This document shows, in pieces, positions 1 to 8,959 of a stretch of DNA of 32,569 nucleotides. Each line of letters opens with the position of its first letter. Position 1 is the stretch's first letter. The DNA is taken from contig CAAEEB010000039.1 in the NCBI GenBank assembly GCA_900754745.1, forward strand, positions 1 through 32,569. The letters are read 5' to 3'. Made by a program: the position numbers and the translations under genes. The DNA comes from an uncultured Collinsella sp. (GTDB lineage Bacteria > Actinomycetota > Coriobacteriia > Coriobacteriales > Coriobacteriaceae). The notes below the pieces were generated by a model. It saw only the letters and a list, made by a program, of their open reading frames with translations. It had not been told where the DNA came from and did no database searches.

Positions 1-1
1 G

Positions 2-82
2 TAGCGCTGCGACGCGGAAATCGCGCGCTGTCGCCGCGCCCCGCAGTGCCCGCTTCCCCCGAGAACAATTATCAGTGCAGGT
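2..82 (+). repeat. Left copy of an 81-bp terminal inverted repeat
   Basis: Bases 2-82 are an exact reverse complement of the last 81 bases of the window (position p pairs with 32571 minus p); identity stops at base 83. The repeat is very GC-rich at its outer end and ends inward with an AT-richer part (GAGAACAATTATCAGTGCAG). No open reading frame fits it. Just inside both copies, at slightly different distances, the word AAAAAGGCGGT occurs (left at about 94, right as its complement at about 32460), which suggests that the repeat belongs to a larger, partly diverged dispersed element. Between 83 and 195 nothing else was recognised. Confidence 0.9.
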
Positions 83-195
83 CGCGAGAGTCTAAAAAGG
101 CGGTGTGCTCGGGAGGTTCGCGTTTTTCCCCGCACTTCCGAAATTCGAGTGCACAGAAGGCTGCGACAAAACGATTTGCGTAACATATGTCCAGC

Positions 196-233
196 AAAAA
201 CGGGTGGTAGCCGGTACGGCTACCACCCGTTTG
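196..233 (-). terminator. Rho-independent terminator of the activator operon
   Basis: A perfect 12-bp stem (CGGGTGGTAGCC / GGCTACCACCCG) with a 5-base loop. On the minus strand it is followed by a run of T. It lies 28 bases past the stop codon of the large activator gene, so it should end the tetR-activator transcript. Confidence 0.85.
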
Positions 234-260
234 TCTCATATCTAGCACATAGCAGGCCAA

Positions 261-3200
261 CTACTTCTTAATGCCGCGTCCCAGGCGCTCGGCGACCGAC
301 GCCACGGCCTCCTCGCTGGCCGTTCCGCAGCTCACGCAGCCGTCATGGGCACGCATCTGGCCAGTGACCTCATCCATCGCGAGCGGCGCCACCTTCTCGA
401 GCTTAAAGCCCTTACCGGCGCGCATGTTTTCCTTGGCCACGCTGATCATGAGCTTAATACGGTTGAGCTGGTTGACCTCGGACGCGCCGGGGTCGTAGTC
501 CACCGCGACGATATTGCTCTCGGGGTGCTGACGGCGCAGTTCCTTGATCACAGCCTTGCCCACCACGTGGTTGGGCAGGCACGCGAAGGGCTGCGTGCAG
601 ATGATGTTGGGTGCGCCATGGTCGATCAGGTCGAGCATCTCGGCCGTGAGTAGCCAGCCCTCGCCCATGTTGTTGCACACCGAAAGCACCGTGCGGGCCT
701 TGTCGGCCATAGTGCCGATGCGTTCGGGCGCCTCAAAGCGGCGGGACTTCTCGAGCATCTCCTCCACCGGCGTGCGCATCCAGTCCACCAGCTTAATGAG
801 CGCCTGCATGCTAGCGCGCGCCGTGGCAGAGCTTCCCAGCTCGTCTTTTTGAAGCTCGGCGTTGCTCATGGAGTACAGGAAGAAGTCGAGCAGGCCCGGT
901 ACCACGGCCTCGCAGCCCTCGCGCTCAATGACATCGACCACGTGGTTGTTGGCCGTGGGATGGAACTTGACCAGGATCTCGCCAACCACGCCCACGCGCG
1001 GCTTGGTACCCTCGCCCACAAGCGGCATGGTGTCGAACGCGCGGATGGCCTCGCGGCACAACTTGGTGTAGTTGTGCCTGTTGAACTTAGGCGCCAGCTT
1101 GCGGGCGCGCGCCATGTACTCCTCGTAGAGTGCGTTGGCGGCACCGGGCGTGGCCTCGTACGGGCGGCAACGATAGAGCATCTGCATCATGACGTCACCA
1201 AAGAGCACTGCGTAGACTGCCTGCTTAAGCAGTGCCGGCGTAATCTTAAAGCCGGGGTTGTCCTCACCGAGCGCCACGGCCGAAAGCGAGATCACCGGGA
1301 TCTCGGGGTGGCCGCTCTCGCGCAGGGCCTTGCGGATGAGTGCGATGTAGTTGGTGGCACGGCAGCCGCCGCCGGTCTGGCTGATAACCACGGCCGTCTT
1401 GGACAGGTCGTACCGACCGCTCTCGATGGCCTCCATAATCTGGCCCGTCACCAGGATCGACGGATAGCAAATGTCATTGTTCACGTAGCGCAGGCCAGCC
1501 TCGACGGCATCGTGGTCGGTCGAGGGCAGCAGCTCCAAGTTGTAGCCGGCACCGCGGAACACCTCTTTGACCAGGTCAAAGTGAATCGGCGCCATCTGCG
1601 GGCACAGGATGGTGTAGCCCTCCTCGCGCATCTGCTCGGTAAAGGGCACCTTGGGCCACGCGGTCGAAGCACTCTCACGCTGCGCCTCAAACGTGTACTT
1701 GCGGCTCGCGAACGCGGGGGCATCCGTGGAGGGCGCCACCGGCGCGGCATCGCCTTGCTCGTAGGCCTCGCCCGCGGCCGTGGCATCGGCCAGGCGCTCG
1801 GCCTCCTGGTCCTTGAGCGCTGCCATGAGCGAGCGGATGCGGATGCGCGCGGCGCCCAGGTTGGACACCTCGTCGATCTTGAGCACGGTGTAGATCTTGC
1901 CGCTGGCCTCCAGGATCTCCTGCACCTGGTCGGTAGTTAGGGCATCGAGACCGCAGCCGAAAGAGTTGAGCTGAATCAGGTCCAGGTCGTTGCGCATCGT
2001 CACAAAACGGGCGACGGCGTACAGGCGGCTGTGGTACATCCACTGGTCAACGACGCGAATCGGACGCTCGGGCTTCACCAGATGCGCGAGCGAATCCTCG
2101 GTAAAGACCGCAAAGCCAAAGCTCGAGATAAGCTCGGGCAGGGCGTGGTTGATCTCGGGGTCGTTATGGTAGGGACGGCCGGCGAGCACGATGCCGTGAC
2201 CGCCGTGGTCCTCGACCCACTTAAGAGCCTCCTCGCCCATGGTCTGGATGTCCTCGTGGAAGCGCGCGTCGGCCTCAAAGGCAGCGTTGACGGCGGCATC
2301 GACCTCAGAGCGCGTGATCTTGGGACCGCGCACGCGACCGCGACCGACTTGCGCATCGGCCACGCGGTCGACGGCGAGCACCTGGTACAGACGGCGCTTG
2401 AGCTCGGTCTTATCGTGATAGGGCACAAACGGGTACAGGAACTCGATATTCTGCTCGCGAATCTCGTCGATATTGAGCGCCAGCGCCGTGGGGTAGCTCA
2501 TGACGATGGGGCAGTTATAGCAGTTGCCTGCCGTCGGATCCTCCTTGCGCTCCCAGCGCACGCACGGCATCCAGATGAAGTCGACGTCACGGTCGATGAG
2601 GTTCATCACGTGGCCGTGACTCATCTTGGCCGGATAGCACACGCTCTCGGACGGCATGGACTCAATGCCCGCCTGGTAGGTCTTTTTGCTCGACTGGTCG
2701 GACAGCTGCACGCTAAAGCCCAGGCGCGTAAAGAACGCGTGCCAGAAGGGGTAGTTCTCGTACATGTTGAGCGCGCGCGGGATGCCCACGGTGCCGCGCG
2801 GGGCCTCGTCGGGACTCAGCACCTCGCGGTTAAAGAGCAGCTCGTTTTTCTTTTTGAAGAGATTGGGAGCCTCGGTCTTCTGCTTTTTGTGGCCGGCGCC
2901 CTTCTCGCAGCGGTTGCCGGTAATGAAGCGCCTGCCGCCGCCAAAGTCGTTGACGGTGAGCTGGCAGTTGTTGGAGCAACGGCCGCAGCGGACGTGCTTT
3001 TGCGTCACGGTGAGGTGCGCGATGTCCTCGGCCGAAAGGATGGTCGAGGTGCCGTCGGCGCCGGCGCGATCGCGGGCGAGCAAGGCCGCACCGTAAGCGC
3101 CCATGCAGCCGGCGATGTCGGGGCGCACGGCGTGAACGCCGGTGAGCTGCTCAAACGCGCGCAGCGTGGCGTCGGACATAAAGGTGCCGCCCTGGACGAT

Positions 3201-5042
3201 CACCTGGCTGCCGATCTCCTTGGGATCGCGCAGCTTAATGACCTTGAACAGGGCATTCTTGATGACGGAATAGGACAGGCCGGCCGCGATGTCGCCCACC
3301 GTGGCGCCTTCCTTTTGCGCCTGCTTGACGCGCGAGTTCATAAAGACCGTGCAGCGACTGCCCAGGTCGACGGGGGACTTGGCATGGATGGCGGCATCGG
3401 CGAACGCGCGCACGTCCATGTTCATAGAGACGGCGAAGCTCTCGATAAAGCTACCGCAACCCGACGAGCAGGCCTCGTTGAGCATGATGTGCTCGATCAC
3501 GCCGTCCTTGACGCGCAAGCACTTCATGTCCTGGCCGCCGATGTCCAGGATAAACTCGACGCCGGGCAGGAAAGCCTTGGCGCCGCGCAGGTGCGCGACG
3601 GTCTCGATCTCGCCGGAATCGGCCTTGAGGGCCTCAATGAGAAGCGCCTCACCGTAGCCCGTGGTGGTCACGTGGCCGATGGTGCAGCCGGCGGGGATGT
3701 GGTTGTAGAAATCGGCCATGATGACCTTGGCCGTGCCCAGGATGTCACCGTTGTTGTTGCCGTACCAGGTGTGCAACAGCTGGCCGTCCTCGCCCACGAG
3801 TGCGGCCTTCATGGTGGTGGAGCCGGCGTCGATACCGATGAACACGCGGCCGGTGTAGCCGTCGAGCTTGCCCTTGGGGACGACCTCGGCGTCGTGGCGG
3901 GTTTTGAACTCGGCAAAGTCCTCGTCGGTGGCAAAGAGCGGATCCAGGCGCTCGACCTCGGCACCCTGTGTGTCACCCAGGGCATCGATGGCCTCGATGA
4001 GCTGCGGGAACGTGCTGAGCTTGTTGGACTCGTGCGCCATGGCAGCGCCGCTCGCCACAAACAGGTGAGCGTTTTGGGGCACAATGCGGTGCTCCTCGTC
4101 CAGGTTAAGCGTGAGGTAGAAGCGGTGGCGCAGCTCGGAGAGGTACTGCAGCGGGCCGCCCAGGAAAGCGACGTTGCCGCGAATGGGACGGCCGCACGCC
4201 AGGCCCGAAATGGTCTGGGTCACGACGGCTTGGAAGATGGAGGCCGCCACGTCCTCGGGGCGGGCACCCTCGTTGAGCAGCGGCTGCACGTCGGTCTTGG
4301 CAAAGACGCCGCAGCGGCTGGCAATGGGATAGATGGTGGTGGCGTTAGCCGCGAGCTCGTTGAGGCCGCTCGCGTCGGTGTGCAGCAGGGTTGCCATCTG
4401 GTCGATGAACGCGCCCGTACCGCCGGCACAGGTGCCGTTCATGCGCTGCTCGATGCCGTTGTCGAAGTAGATGATCTTGGCGTCCTCGCCGCCCAGCTCG
4501 ATGGCGACATCGGTGGCCGGGATAAGGGTCTCGACGGCGCGTTTGCTGGCAATGACCTCCTGGACAAATTCCAGGTCGAGCCACTGGGACAGCAGCAGGC
4601 CGCCCGAGCCGGTAATGGCGCAGGTCATTTGGGCAGCCGGCAGCACGGTCGCAGCACCCTCGAACAGGTCGCGAGCGCAGGCACGGACATCGGTGTGGTG
4701 GCGCTGGTACTTGGCGTAGACGATCTGGTTGTCGTCGTTGAGCACGGCGAGCTTGACGGTAGTGGAGCCCACGTCGATGCCCAGGTGCAGGTTGCCACGA
4801 GCGTTCTCGGGGTTGAAGATCGCGCCTTCGGGGGCGTGGGCGGCGGCCACGGACTCAGCGGCGGTGGCGAGCTCGCTAGCGACGGACGTCTCCCCTGCTG
4901 CGTTCTTGGCATCGGCAACTGCCTCAGCAACTTTCTCGGCAGCCGCGGTCGCGGCCTTCTGCGCGGCGTCCACCACGGCGGGCGCGGCCTCGCGTGCGGC
5001 AGCAACCATACGGTCCTTAATGCCTTCGACGAGTTTGCTCAT
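261..5042 (-). CDS. Giant 2-hydroxyacyl-CoA dehydratase activase-like protein
   Basis: A 1593-residue protein of the BadF/BadG/BcrA/BcrD ATPase family fused to DUF2229 and COG3581-type regions. Family members use ATP to inject an electron into 2-hydroxyacyl-CoA dehydratases; the role of these giant fusions is not well established. In order: an alanine-rich, charged helical extension (about 1-80); ATPase domain 1 from about 85 (GIDVGSTTVK, GEDAKII, NGTCAGGTGAF); ATPase domain 2 from about 399 (GIDAGSTTMK, GGQDMK, ACSSGCGSF); a cysteine cluster near 684 (CGRCSNNC) that may bind a metal; DUF2229 from about 748; and a second dehydratase-like half from about 1143 (ILCPQMAPIHFDLV). The glycine-flanked cysteines in each ATPase domain match the bridging-cluster cysteines of activators. 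Start ATG at 5042 has AGGAGAG upstream. It follows the TetR gene by 12 bases, so the two are probably co-transcribed. No dehydratase subunit genes are next to it. The alanine-rich N-terminus resembles an apolipoprotein-like amphipathic helix and is unusual. Confidence 0.9.
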   Translation of the reverse strand: MSKLVEGIKDRMVAAAREAAPAVVDAAQKAATAAAEKVAEAVADAKNAAGETSVASELATAAESVAAAHAPEGAIFNPENARGNLHLGIDVGSTTVKLAVLNDDNQIVYAKYQRHHTDVRACARDLFEGAATVLPAAQMTCAITGSGGLLLSQWLDLEFVQEVIASKRAVETLIPATDVAIELGGEDAKIIYFDNGIEQRMNGTCAGGTGAFIDQMATLLHTDASGLNELAANATTIYPIASRCGVFAKTDVQPLLNEGARPEDVAASIFQAVVTQTISGLACGRPIRGNVAFLGGPLQYLSELRHRFYLTLNLDEEHRIVPQNAHLFVASGAAMAHESNKLSTFPQLIEAIDALGDTQGAEVERLDPLFATDEDFAEFKTRHDAEVVPKGKLDGYTGRVFIGIDAGSTTMKAALVGEDGQLLHTWYGNNNGDILGTAKVIMADFYNHIPAGCTIGHVTTTGYGEALLIEALKADSGEIETVAHLRGAKAFLPGVEFILDIGGQDMKCLRVKDGVIEHIMLNEACSSGCGSFIESFAVSMNMDVRAFADAAIHAKSPVDLGSRCTVFMNSRVKQAQKEGATVGDIAAGLSYSVIKNALFKVIKLRDPKEIGSQVIVQGGTFMSDATLRAFEQLTGVHAVRPDIAGCMGAYGAALLARDRAGADGTSTILSAEDIAHLTVTQKHVRCGRCSNNCQLTVNDFGGGRRFITGNRCEKGAGHKKQKTEAPNLFKKKNELLFNREVLSPDEAPRGTVGIPRALNMYENYPFWHAFFTRLGFSVQLSDQSSKKTYQAGIESMPSESVCYPAKMSHGHVMNLIDRDVDFIWMPCVRWERKEDPTAGNCYNCPIVMSYPTALALNIDEIREQNIEFLYPFVPYHDKTELKRRLYQVLAVDRVADAQVGRGRVRGPKITRSEVDAAVNAAFEADARFHEDIQTMGEEALKWVEDHGGHGIVLAGRPYHNDPEINHALPELISSFGFAVFTEDSLAHLVKPERPIRVVDQWMYHSRLYAVARFVTMRNDLDLIQLNSFGCGLDALTTDQVQEILEASGKIYTVLKIDEVSNLGAARIRIRSLMAALKDQEAERLADATAAGEAYEQGDAAPVAPSTDAPAFASRKYTFEAQRESASTAWPKVPFTEQMREEGYTILCPQMAPIHFDLVKEVFRGAGYNLELLPSTDHDAVEAGLRYVNNDICYPSILVTGQIMEAIESGRYDLSKTAVVISQTGGGCRATNYIALIRKALRESGHPEIPVISLSAVALGEDNPGFKITPALLKQAVYAVLFGDVMMQMLYRCRPYEATPGAANALYEEYMARARKLAPKFNRHNYTKLCREAIRAFDTMPLVGEGTKPRVGVVGEILVKFHPTANNHVVDVIEREGCEAVVPGLLDFFLYSMSNAELQKDELGSSATARASMQALIKLVDWMRTPVEEMLEKSRRFEAPERIGTMADKARTVLSVCNNMGEGWLLTAEMLDLIDHGAPNIICTQPFACLPNHVVGKAVIKELRRQHPESNIVAVDYDPGASEVNQLNRIKLMISVAKENMRAGKGFKLEKVAPLAMDEVTGQMRAHDGCVSCGTASEEAVASVAERLGRGIKK

Positions 5043-5054
5043 CTGTCTCTCCTC

Positions 5055-5765
5055 TTAGTTGTTGGACTCGACGGTTGCGACGGTGTCGGCCGCGTCCTCG
5101 AGCTGCAAGTTCAATAGCTTCATGCCATATTCCGGCACGTTGATATCGATGGGTTGGCCATACAGGTCACCAGGGCGCACAAAAGCGAGCACCGTCATAA
5201 TGCGCGCCATGGCCTCGGGCGATTCGGTGAGCCCACGCTCAAACCAGCGCTGAATCATGCCGACCTCGGCACTCACGACGTAGGTGACGTAGTAGTCAAA
5301 GAACGTACCCAGCGCCAGGCCCAAAATGCCCGTCTGCGCACGCGGCACCACAGCCTCACGAGCGGTGTCGATGATCCTTTTAATGAAGGCCTGGTCGCCG
5401 CCCGGACCCAGCAGCGCACCGATTAAGTCGCGGTTGGCCGCAAGATAACGCAGCAGCTCAACCGAACCGGGCGCCGGCTCGAGCTCATCGATGTTGCGGT
5501 AAAGATCGGGCAGTTGAGCCGCGGTGATGAGCTCAATGCGCTCACGGATCTCGGCCAACAAGCCGTCCTCGATCTGATTGATAAAGTCGGGGATATCGCG
5601 GTAGTGCGAATAGAACGTGCGGCGCGTAAGGCCGGCGCGCTCGGTGAGCGACGCGACATTAATGCGCGAAAGGTCGCCGCTTTCGGCAAGCTCGCTGGCA
5701 AGTGCCTGGCGAAGGGCACGCTGCGAGCGAAGGGACCGGCGATCGCATTTCTCGAGCTGGGACAA
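5055..5765 (-). CDS. TetR/AcrR-family transcriptional regulator
   Basis: A 236-residue repressor-type protein. The N-terminal helix-turn-helix lies at about residues 35-60 (VASLTERAGLTRRTFYSHY); the rest is a helical ligand/dimer domain of unknown specificity. The start is TTG at 5765, chosen because AAGGAGG sits 3-5 bases upstream at ideal strength and no ATG competes. It lies 12 bases upstream of the giant activator and most likely controls that operon and itself; two palindromes just upstream (5787-5831) are candidate operators. The inducer cannot be read from the sequence. Confidence 0.88.
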   Translation of the reverse strand: MSQLEKCDRRSLRSQRALRQALASELAESGDLSRINVASLTERAGLTRRTFYSHYRDIPDFINQIEDGLLAEIRERIELITAAQLPDLYRNIDELEPAPGSVELLRYLAANRDLIGALLGPGGDQAFIKRIIDTAREAVVPRAQTGILGLALGTFFDYYVTYVVSAEVGMIQRWFERGLTESPEAMARIMTVLAFVRPGDLYGQPIDINVPEYGMKLLNLQLEDAADTVATVESNN

Positions 5766-5786
5766 GCGTCCTCCTTGTTACTCAGC

Positions 5787-5831
5787 CTGTGCGCTATTGC
5801 ACAGTGCGAGTATTATTGCACACCGTGTGCA
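5787..5831 (-). promoter_or_regulatory. Two candidate operator palindromes upstream of tetR-activator
   Basis: CTGTGC-N6-GCACAG at 5787-5804 and the perfect odd palindrome TGCACACCGTGTGCA at 5817-5831. They share the half-site TGCAC/TGTGC, lie 22-66 bases before the TTG start, and are in the right place to overlap the promoter. This fits self-repression by the TetR protein (inference). Confidence 0.6.
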
Positions 5832-5856
5832 CCAACACGTAAAGGCAATATTTTGG

Positions 5857-5887
5857 ATGTGACAAAGGGGCAGTCCTTTTGTCACAT
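5857..5887 (-). terminator. Hairpin at the end of the HAD phosphatase gene
   Basis: ATGTGACAAAGG pairs with CCTTTTGTCACAT across a short loop with one bulge. The hairpin touches the HAD stop codon, and a long T tract is lacking on the minus strand, so termination would be weak. The loop contains a relative of the CTGTCCC core found in the hairpin repeats elsewhere in this window (GGACTGCCCC on the minus strand). Confidence 0.55.
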
Positions 5888-6750
5888 TATTCGATGACGG
5901 TGCGAGAGTTTTGCTTGCGCATGGTGGCGAGCATGTGTTTGGGGACGGCGTGGACTATGCAGCTGCCGATAGTCGCGCTCGCGGCGGCTTTAGCTGCATC
6001 GCTAGCGTTTTTGGTCGCGTAGCTGTGGCGGAAGCGCTTGAGCATGGCGATATCGTTGCCGCCGTCGCCGTAGACCGCAACCTCATCCTCGGCAATACCG
6101 TAGTAGCCCGCCAGCCAGGCCACGCTCTCGCCCTTGTTGCACGCCATGTCCGTGATCTCAAACATCACCGGGTCAAACGGCGCGTTGACCACACGGTCCG
6201 AGCGCTCGGCAAGATATGCCTTAAGGTCACGCTCCAGCTCGGGCGAGGTCACGCGACAATTGATCTTGCATACATCGTGACGCAGGATGTCACCGATCGA
6301 CTGGTCGAAATACTGCTCCTCGTGATACCCGCCACGTGCACGCATGCCGCGCATCACAATACGCTTGATGGGGCTGTCCTTTTTAAAGCCCGCCTGATGC
6401 ATCTCGAACGAACCGCTCGAGAACATGCCATCGGGCGTGGAGCAGTCGAAGCAAATGTCCGGGAATGCCTTGAGCAGCTCCTCGGTAACCTGCGGATCGA
6501 TGGTCCAGGTTTTGAGCACCTCGCCATAACTGTCGCGCACGATTGATCCATTGGAGCAGCAGGCGTCAAGCGCCAGGCCCGTAAAGCCATGCTCGCCGAT
6601 CGGCAGCGTCGAGCGTCCGGTCGCGGGAACCACATGCAGGCCAGCCTCGGTCAGCTCGCGAATGGCGCGGCGGATGGTTCCGTCGGCCTCGTGCAAGGTG
6701 TTCAGCAGCGTTCCGTCTAAGTCACTCGCAAACATCTTGATCATGGGCAT
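5887..6750 (-). CDS. Cof-type HAD-superfamily phosphatase (IIB)
   Basis: A 287-residue HAD hydrolase, likely cleaving phosphate from a small metabolite such as a sugar phosphate or pyridoxal phosphate; substrate unknown. Motif I (FASDLDGTLLN) carries the nucleophile and acid/base aspartates near residue 9; the motif III lysine is in ACNKGES; motif IV is VYGDGGNDIAML near 220-230, which binds magnesium. The length fits the family. AAGGAG precedes two close ATG codons (6750 and 6744); the second has better spacing, so the protein may start two residues later. The next gene upstream, MFS, is 108 bases away and probably in a separate unit. Confidence 0.9.
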   Translation of the reverse strand: MPMIKMFASDLDGTLLNTLHEADGTIRRAIRELTEAGLHVVPATGRSTLPIGEHGFTGLALDACCSNGSIVRDSYGEVLKTWTIDPQVTEELLKAFPDICFDCSTPDGMFSSGSFEMHQAGFKKDSPIKRIVMRGMRARGGYHEEQYFDQSIGDILRHDVCKINCRVTSPELERDLKAYLAERSDRVVNAPFDPVMFEITDMACNKGESVAWLAGYYGIAEDEVAVYGDGGNDIAMLKRFRHSYATKNASDAAKAAASATIGSCIVHAVPKHMLATMRKQNSRTVIE

Positions 6751-6858
6751 GCCTCTCCTTCGTCTGCACGATATTGTAGACGAGAACGGGCGTGCCCAAA
6801 CAATGGCGTCCCGGCGCGACGTGCCACTGCCTCCACAAATTCACGGTGCCCCAGTGCC

Positions 6859-8121
6859 TTAAGACATTCGCCATAAGCGACTTTTCAGCCGATAAAACAG
6901 CGCTGTAATCAACGTCAGCACCGCCAACATTCCTGCGAATACAATCGCCGGAGTCCATCGATCATATGCGAGCCCGTAAACCAATTGGCCAATAGGCGTT
7001 GCGCAGGAAAGCGCCATGTAAACGAGTGCCAGCACTTTTCCGCAGAGTTCCTTTGGCGCTGACCGCTGAACGAATGAAACGACTTCAACCGATGTAACGC
7101 TTGCCCACGCCATGACCCATGCCGAGCCGGCCGCAAGCGCGACAAACGCAAATTCGTTAGGACCGCTCAGTAGCGTGACAATAATCGGTACGACTCCTAA
7201 ACAGATCATCGCAACATATCGACATATGCCCTTGAAGGAAAAACGATGCGGCCAAATACCGACCAAACCACTGCCGACAAGACCACCTAAGCCCATAGCC
7301 ACCTCAATAATCCCAACAAAGGATGACTGCATTCCGAGATGCTTTGCAACAATAACGGGAGCACCAATCGTTAACCCAACTAACGCAAGGTTCAAAATAG
7401 CCGCAATCAAAAACACAACGAGCAATGATGAGTTTTGAGACAGATACCGAATCAACTCCCGAAAATCGTTTCGGCGTGTCGTACGAGTCGCGCCGTCTCC
7501 CATCGTTTCAGATGAGGCATTTTGCTTGAGTGCGCCCCCGAACAGCAGGGCTGACATCGTAAACGTCAACGCCGCGGTTTCGCATAGAGTATCGATACCA
7601 AAGCACCCATAGACTGCCGTCCCGACTACAGGCCCCAAGATATTGCTCATCATGATTATCTGCGAGACCAACGCAGTGGCACGCTCAACCTTTTCTTGGC
7701 CCGTCATGCGCACCGCCTCAATTTGAAGCATCGGTTTCAGCAGCGATTGGATGCCATATTGAACGCAAAGCATTGCTGCCACGACAACCGCAAGAGGCAG
7801 CGAACGTTTCATGGGGATAAACAGCAGTGATGCAGCCATCAGAACAATGCCGAGTACCACAAGAACCCCGCGATGTCTTCCCCGATCCGCCAAAATCCCG
7901 CCAACCGGAGTCGCGAGCACGCCCGGTATGAACGCTATCGCCGCGACGGCGCCATATAACGTTGAGGAGCCGCTGCAATCGAACAAGTAAAGCGGACACG
8001 CAAAGCACAGTGCCGACAGCATCGAATACGCACACAGCTGTGCAACAAGAAGACCAAATAGCCTGATAGATCGCACTGTTTTTGGCGCCAATGAAACGCT
8101 AATTCTTCGCATCCCAGCCAT
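6859..8121 (-). CDS. MFS transporter, probable drug or small-molecule exporter
   Basis: A 420-residue, strongly hydrophobic protein with about 12 predicted membrane segments and an MFS-type loop between segments 2 and 3 (GGILADRGRHRG, near 75-86). It resembles the macrolide/multidrug efflux branch (MefA-like DHA3), but substrate cannot be read. The start ATG at 8121 follows GGGGGCAGG. A TetR-family gene lies directly upstream on the same strand, and a perfect 25-bp palindrome sits 13 bases before the start codon, so expression is probably repressed and ligand-induced. The gene is visibly less GC-rich and uses more AT-ending codons than its neighbours, which suggests acquisition by transfer. 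Confidence 0.88.
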   Translation of the reverse strand: MAGMRRISVSLAPKTVRSIRLFGLLVAQLCAYSMLSALCFACPLYLFDCSGSSTLYGAVAAIAFIPGVLATPVGGILADRGRHRGVLVVLGIVLMAASLLFIPMKRSLPLAVVVAAMLCVQYGIQSLLKPMLQIEAVRMTGQEKVERATALVSQIIMMSNILGPVVGTAVYGCFGIDTLCETAALTFTMSALLFGGALKQNASSETMGDGATRTTRRNDFRELIRYLSQNSSLLVVFLIAAILNLALVGLTIGAPVIVAKHLGMQSSFVGIIEVAMGLGGLVGSGLVGIWPHRFSFKGICRYVAMICLGVVPIIVTLLSGPNEFAFVALAAGSAWVMAWASVTSVEVVSFVQRSAPKELCGKVLALVYMALSCATPIGQLVYGLAYDRWTPAIVFAGMLAVLTLITALFYRLKSRLWRMS

Positions 8122-8133
8122 AAGCCTGCCCCC

Positions 8134-8158
8134 AAATACATACTGTCAGTATGTATTT
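8134..8158 (-). promoter_or_regulatory. Perfect 25-bp palindromic operator before the MFS gene
   Basis: AAATACATACTG and CAGTATGTATTT are exact complements around one central T. The position, 13 bases before the MFS start codon and directly after tetR, is that of a TetR-family operator. A protein bound here would block the ribosome-binding region or the promoter of the exporter. Confidence 0.8.
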
Positions 8159-8204
8159 AATGACTTGAAAAGGGCAGCCGTGGCTACCCTCACAAATCAA
8201 TTAC

Positions 8205-8217
8205 ATACCGTTGGTAT
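8205..8217 (-). promoter_or_regulatory. Second, shorter operator-like palindrome (ATACC-GTT-GGTAT)
   Basis: A 5+3+5 palindrome with further partial symmetry outside it, 47 bases from the 25-bp palindrome. It shares the half-site elements ATAC/GTAT with the larger site, so it may be a secondary site for the same TetR protein. It lies 6 bases past the tetR stop codon. Confidence 0.45.
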
Positions 8218-8222
8218 CTATA

Positions 8223-8885
8223 TTACCACCCGGCACGGTTCCATACGTCCCAAATCTGGGCCGTTGTCTGGAGCACTTCATTACCCAAATCAAGCCCCAC
8301 CGCGGCCGCCATCTGCGCCAAACATTGTGCGCGAGCAAGCATTCGCTCCTTGGGCTCGAGCGGACGGAACAATGGCAGCAGCCAAAGATTCGCTAACAAC
8401 GATACAGCCTCCGCTGCTTCGCGCGGGCATTCGCACGCAATGGAGCCGTCGGCGATGCCCTCCTCGATTACTGGCAAGAGATTGCCATCGGCCGACTCGT
8501 CAAACGAACCTTGGTACTGCATCGCCAGCAGCCGCGAGCTTTTTACCGGATCTGCCGCAGGATGCATGCGAGCCCATAGCTCGATTTGCGGAACGACGGA
8601 CTCGGGCGCATAAAGTCGTTTGAGCTTTTGAGCTCCCGTCATATTGCCAGCAACGAGTGTCGCGCGACGGCGCTCAGCAATCGGAGCCGTTGCCCGATCA
8701 AATGCGGCGTTGAAAATCTCCTCTTTGCTCTTAAAGTGATGATAGACAGCACCCTTGGTCATGCCATCGAGGCGGTCGACGATGTCTTGAATGCTCGTCC
8801 CCTCATAACCCTGTACGCAGAATAGTTCCAGCGCCGCGTCGAGAATCTTCGCGACCGTCTCCTCGGGATATTTATTACGACCCAT
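8223..8885 (-). CDS. TetR/AcrR-family regulator of the adjacent MFS exporter
   Basis: A 220-residue protein starting MGRNKYPEE. The helix-turn-helix occupies about residues 25-48 (TSIQDIVDRLDGMTKGAVYHHF), with the typical tail KSKEEIFNAAFD. The ligand domain is unassigned. The ATG at 8885 was chosen over one 36 bases upstream (8921) because GGATGG/GGACGG precedes it and nothing like a ribosome site precedes the earlier ATG. The exporter starts 101 bases downstream on the same strand with palindromes in the gap, pointing to a repressor of the exporter. Confidence 0.88.
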   Translation of the reverse strand: MGRNKYPEETVAKILDAALELFCVQGYEGTSIQDIVDRLDGMTKGAVYHHFKSKEEIFNAAFDRATAPIAERRRATLVAGNMTGAQKLKRLYAPESVVPQIELWARMHPAADPVKSSRLLAMQYQGSFDESADGNLLPVIEEGIADGSIACECPREAAEAVSLLANLWLLPLFRPLEPKERMLARAQCLAQMAAAVGLDLGNEVLQTTAQIWDVWNRAGW

Positions 8886-8959
8886 AATCCGTCCATCCAC
8901 AACGCAAGTCTTGTGCCTCATTGCAGCATTTTAACGTTGCGGATGGTAGACGGTCGATT

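Noticed and set aside
2031..5117. A 1028-codon open frame on the plus strand
   Set aside because: It is antisense to the giant activator, low in recognisable motifs and rich in Gly/Val/His as expected for a GC-rich shadow frame.
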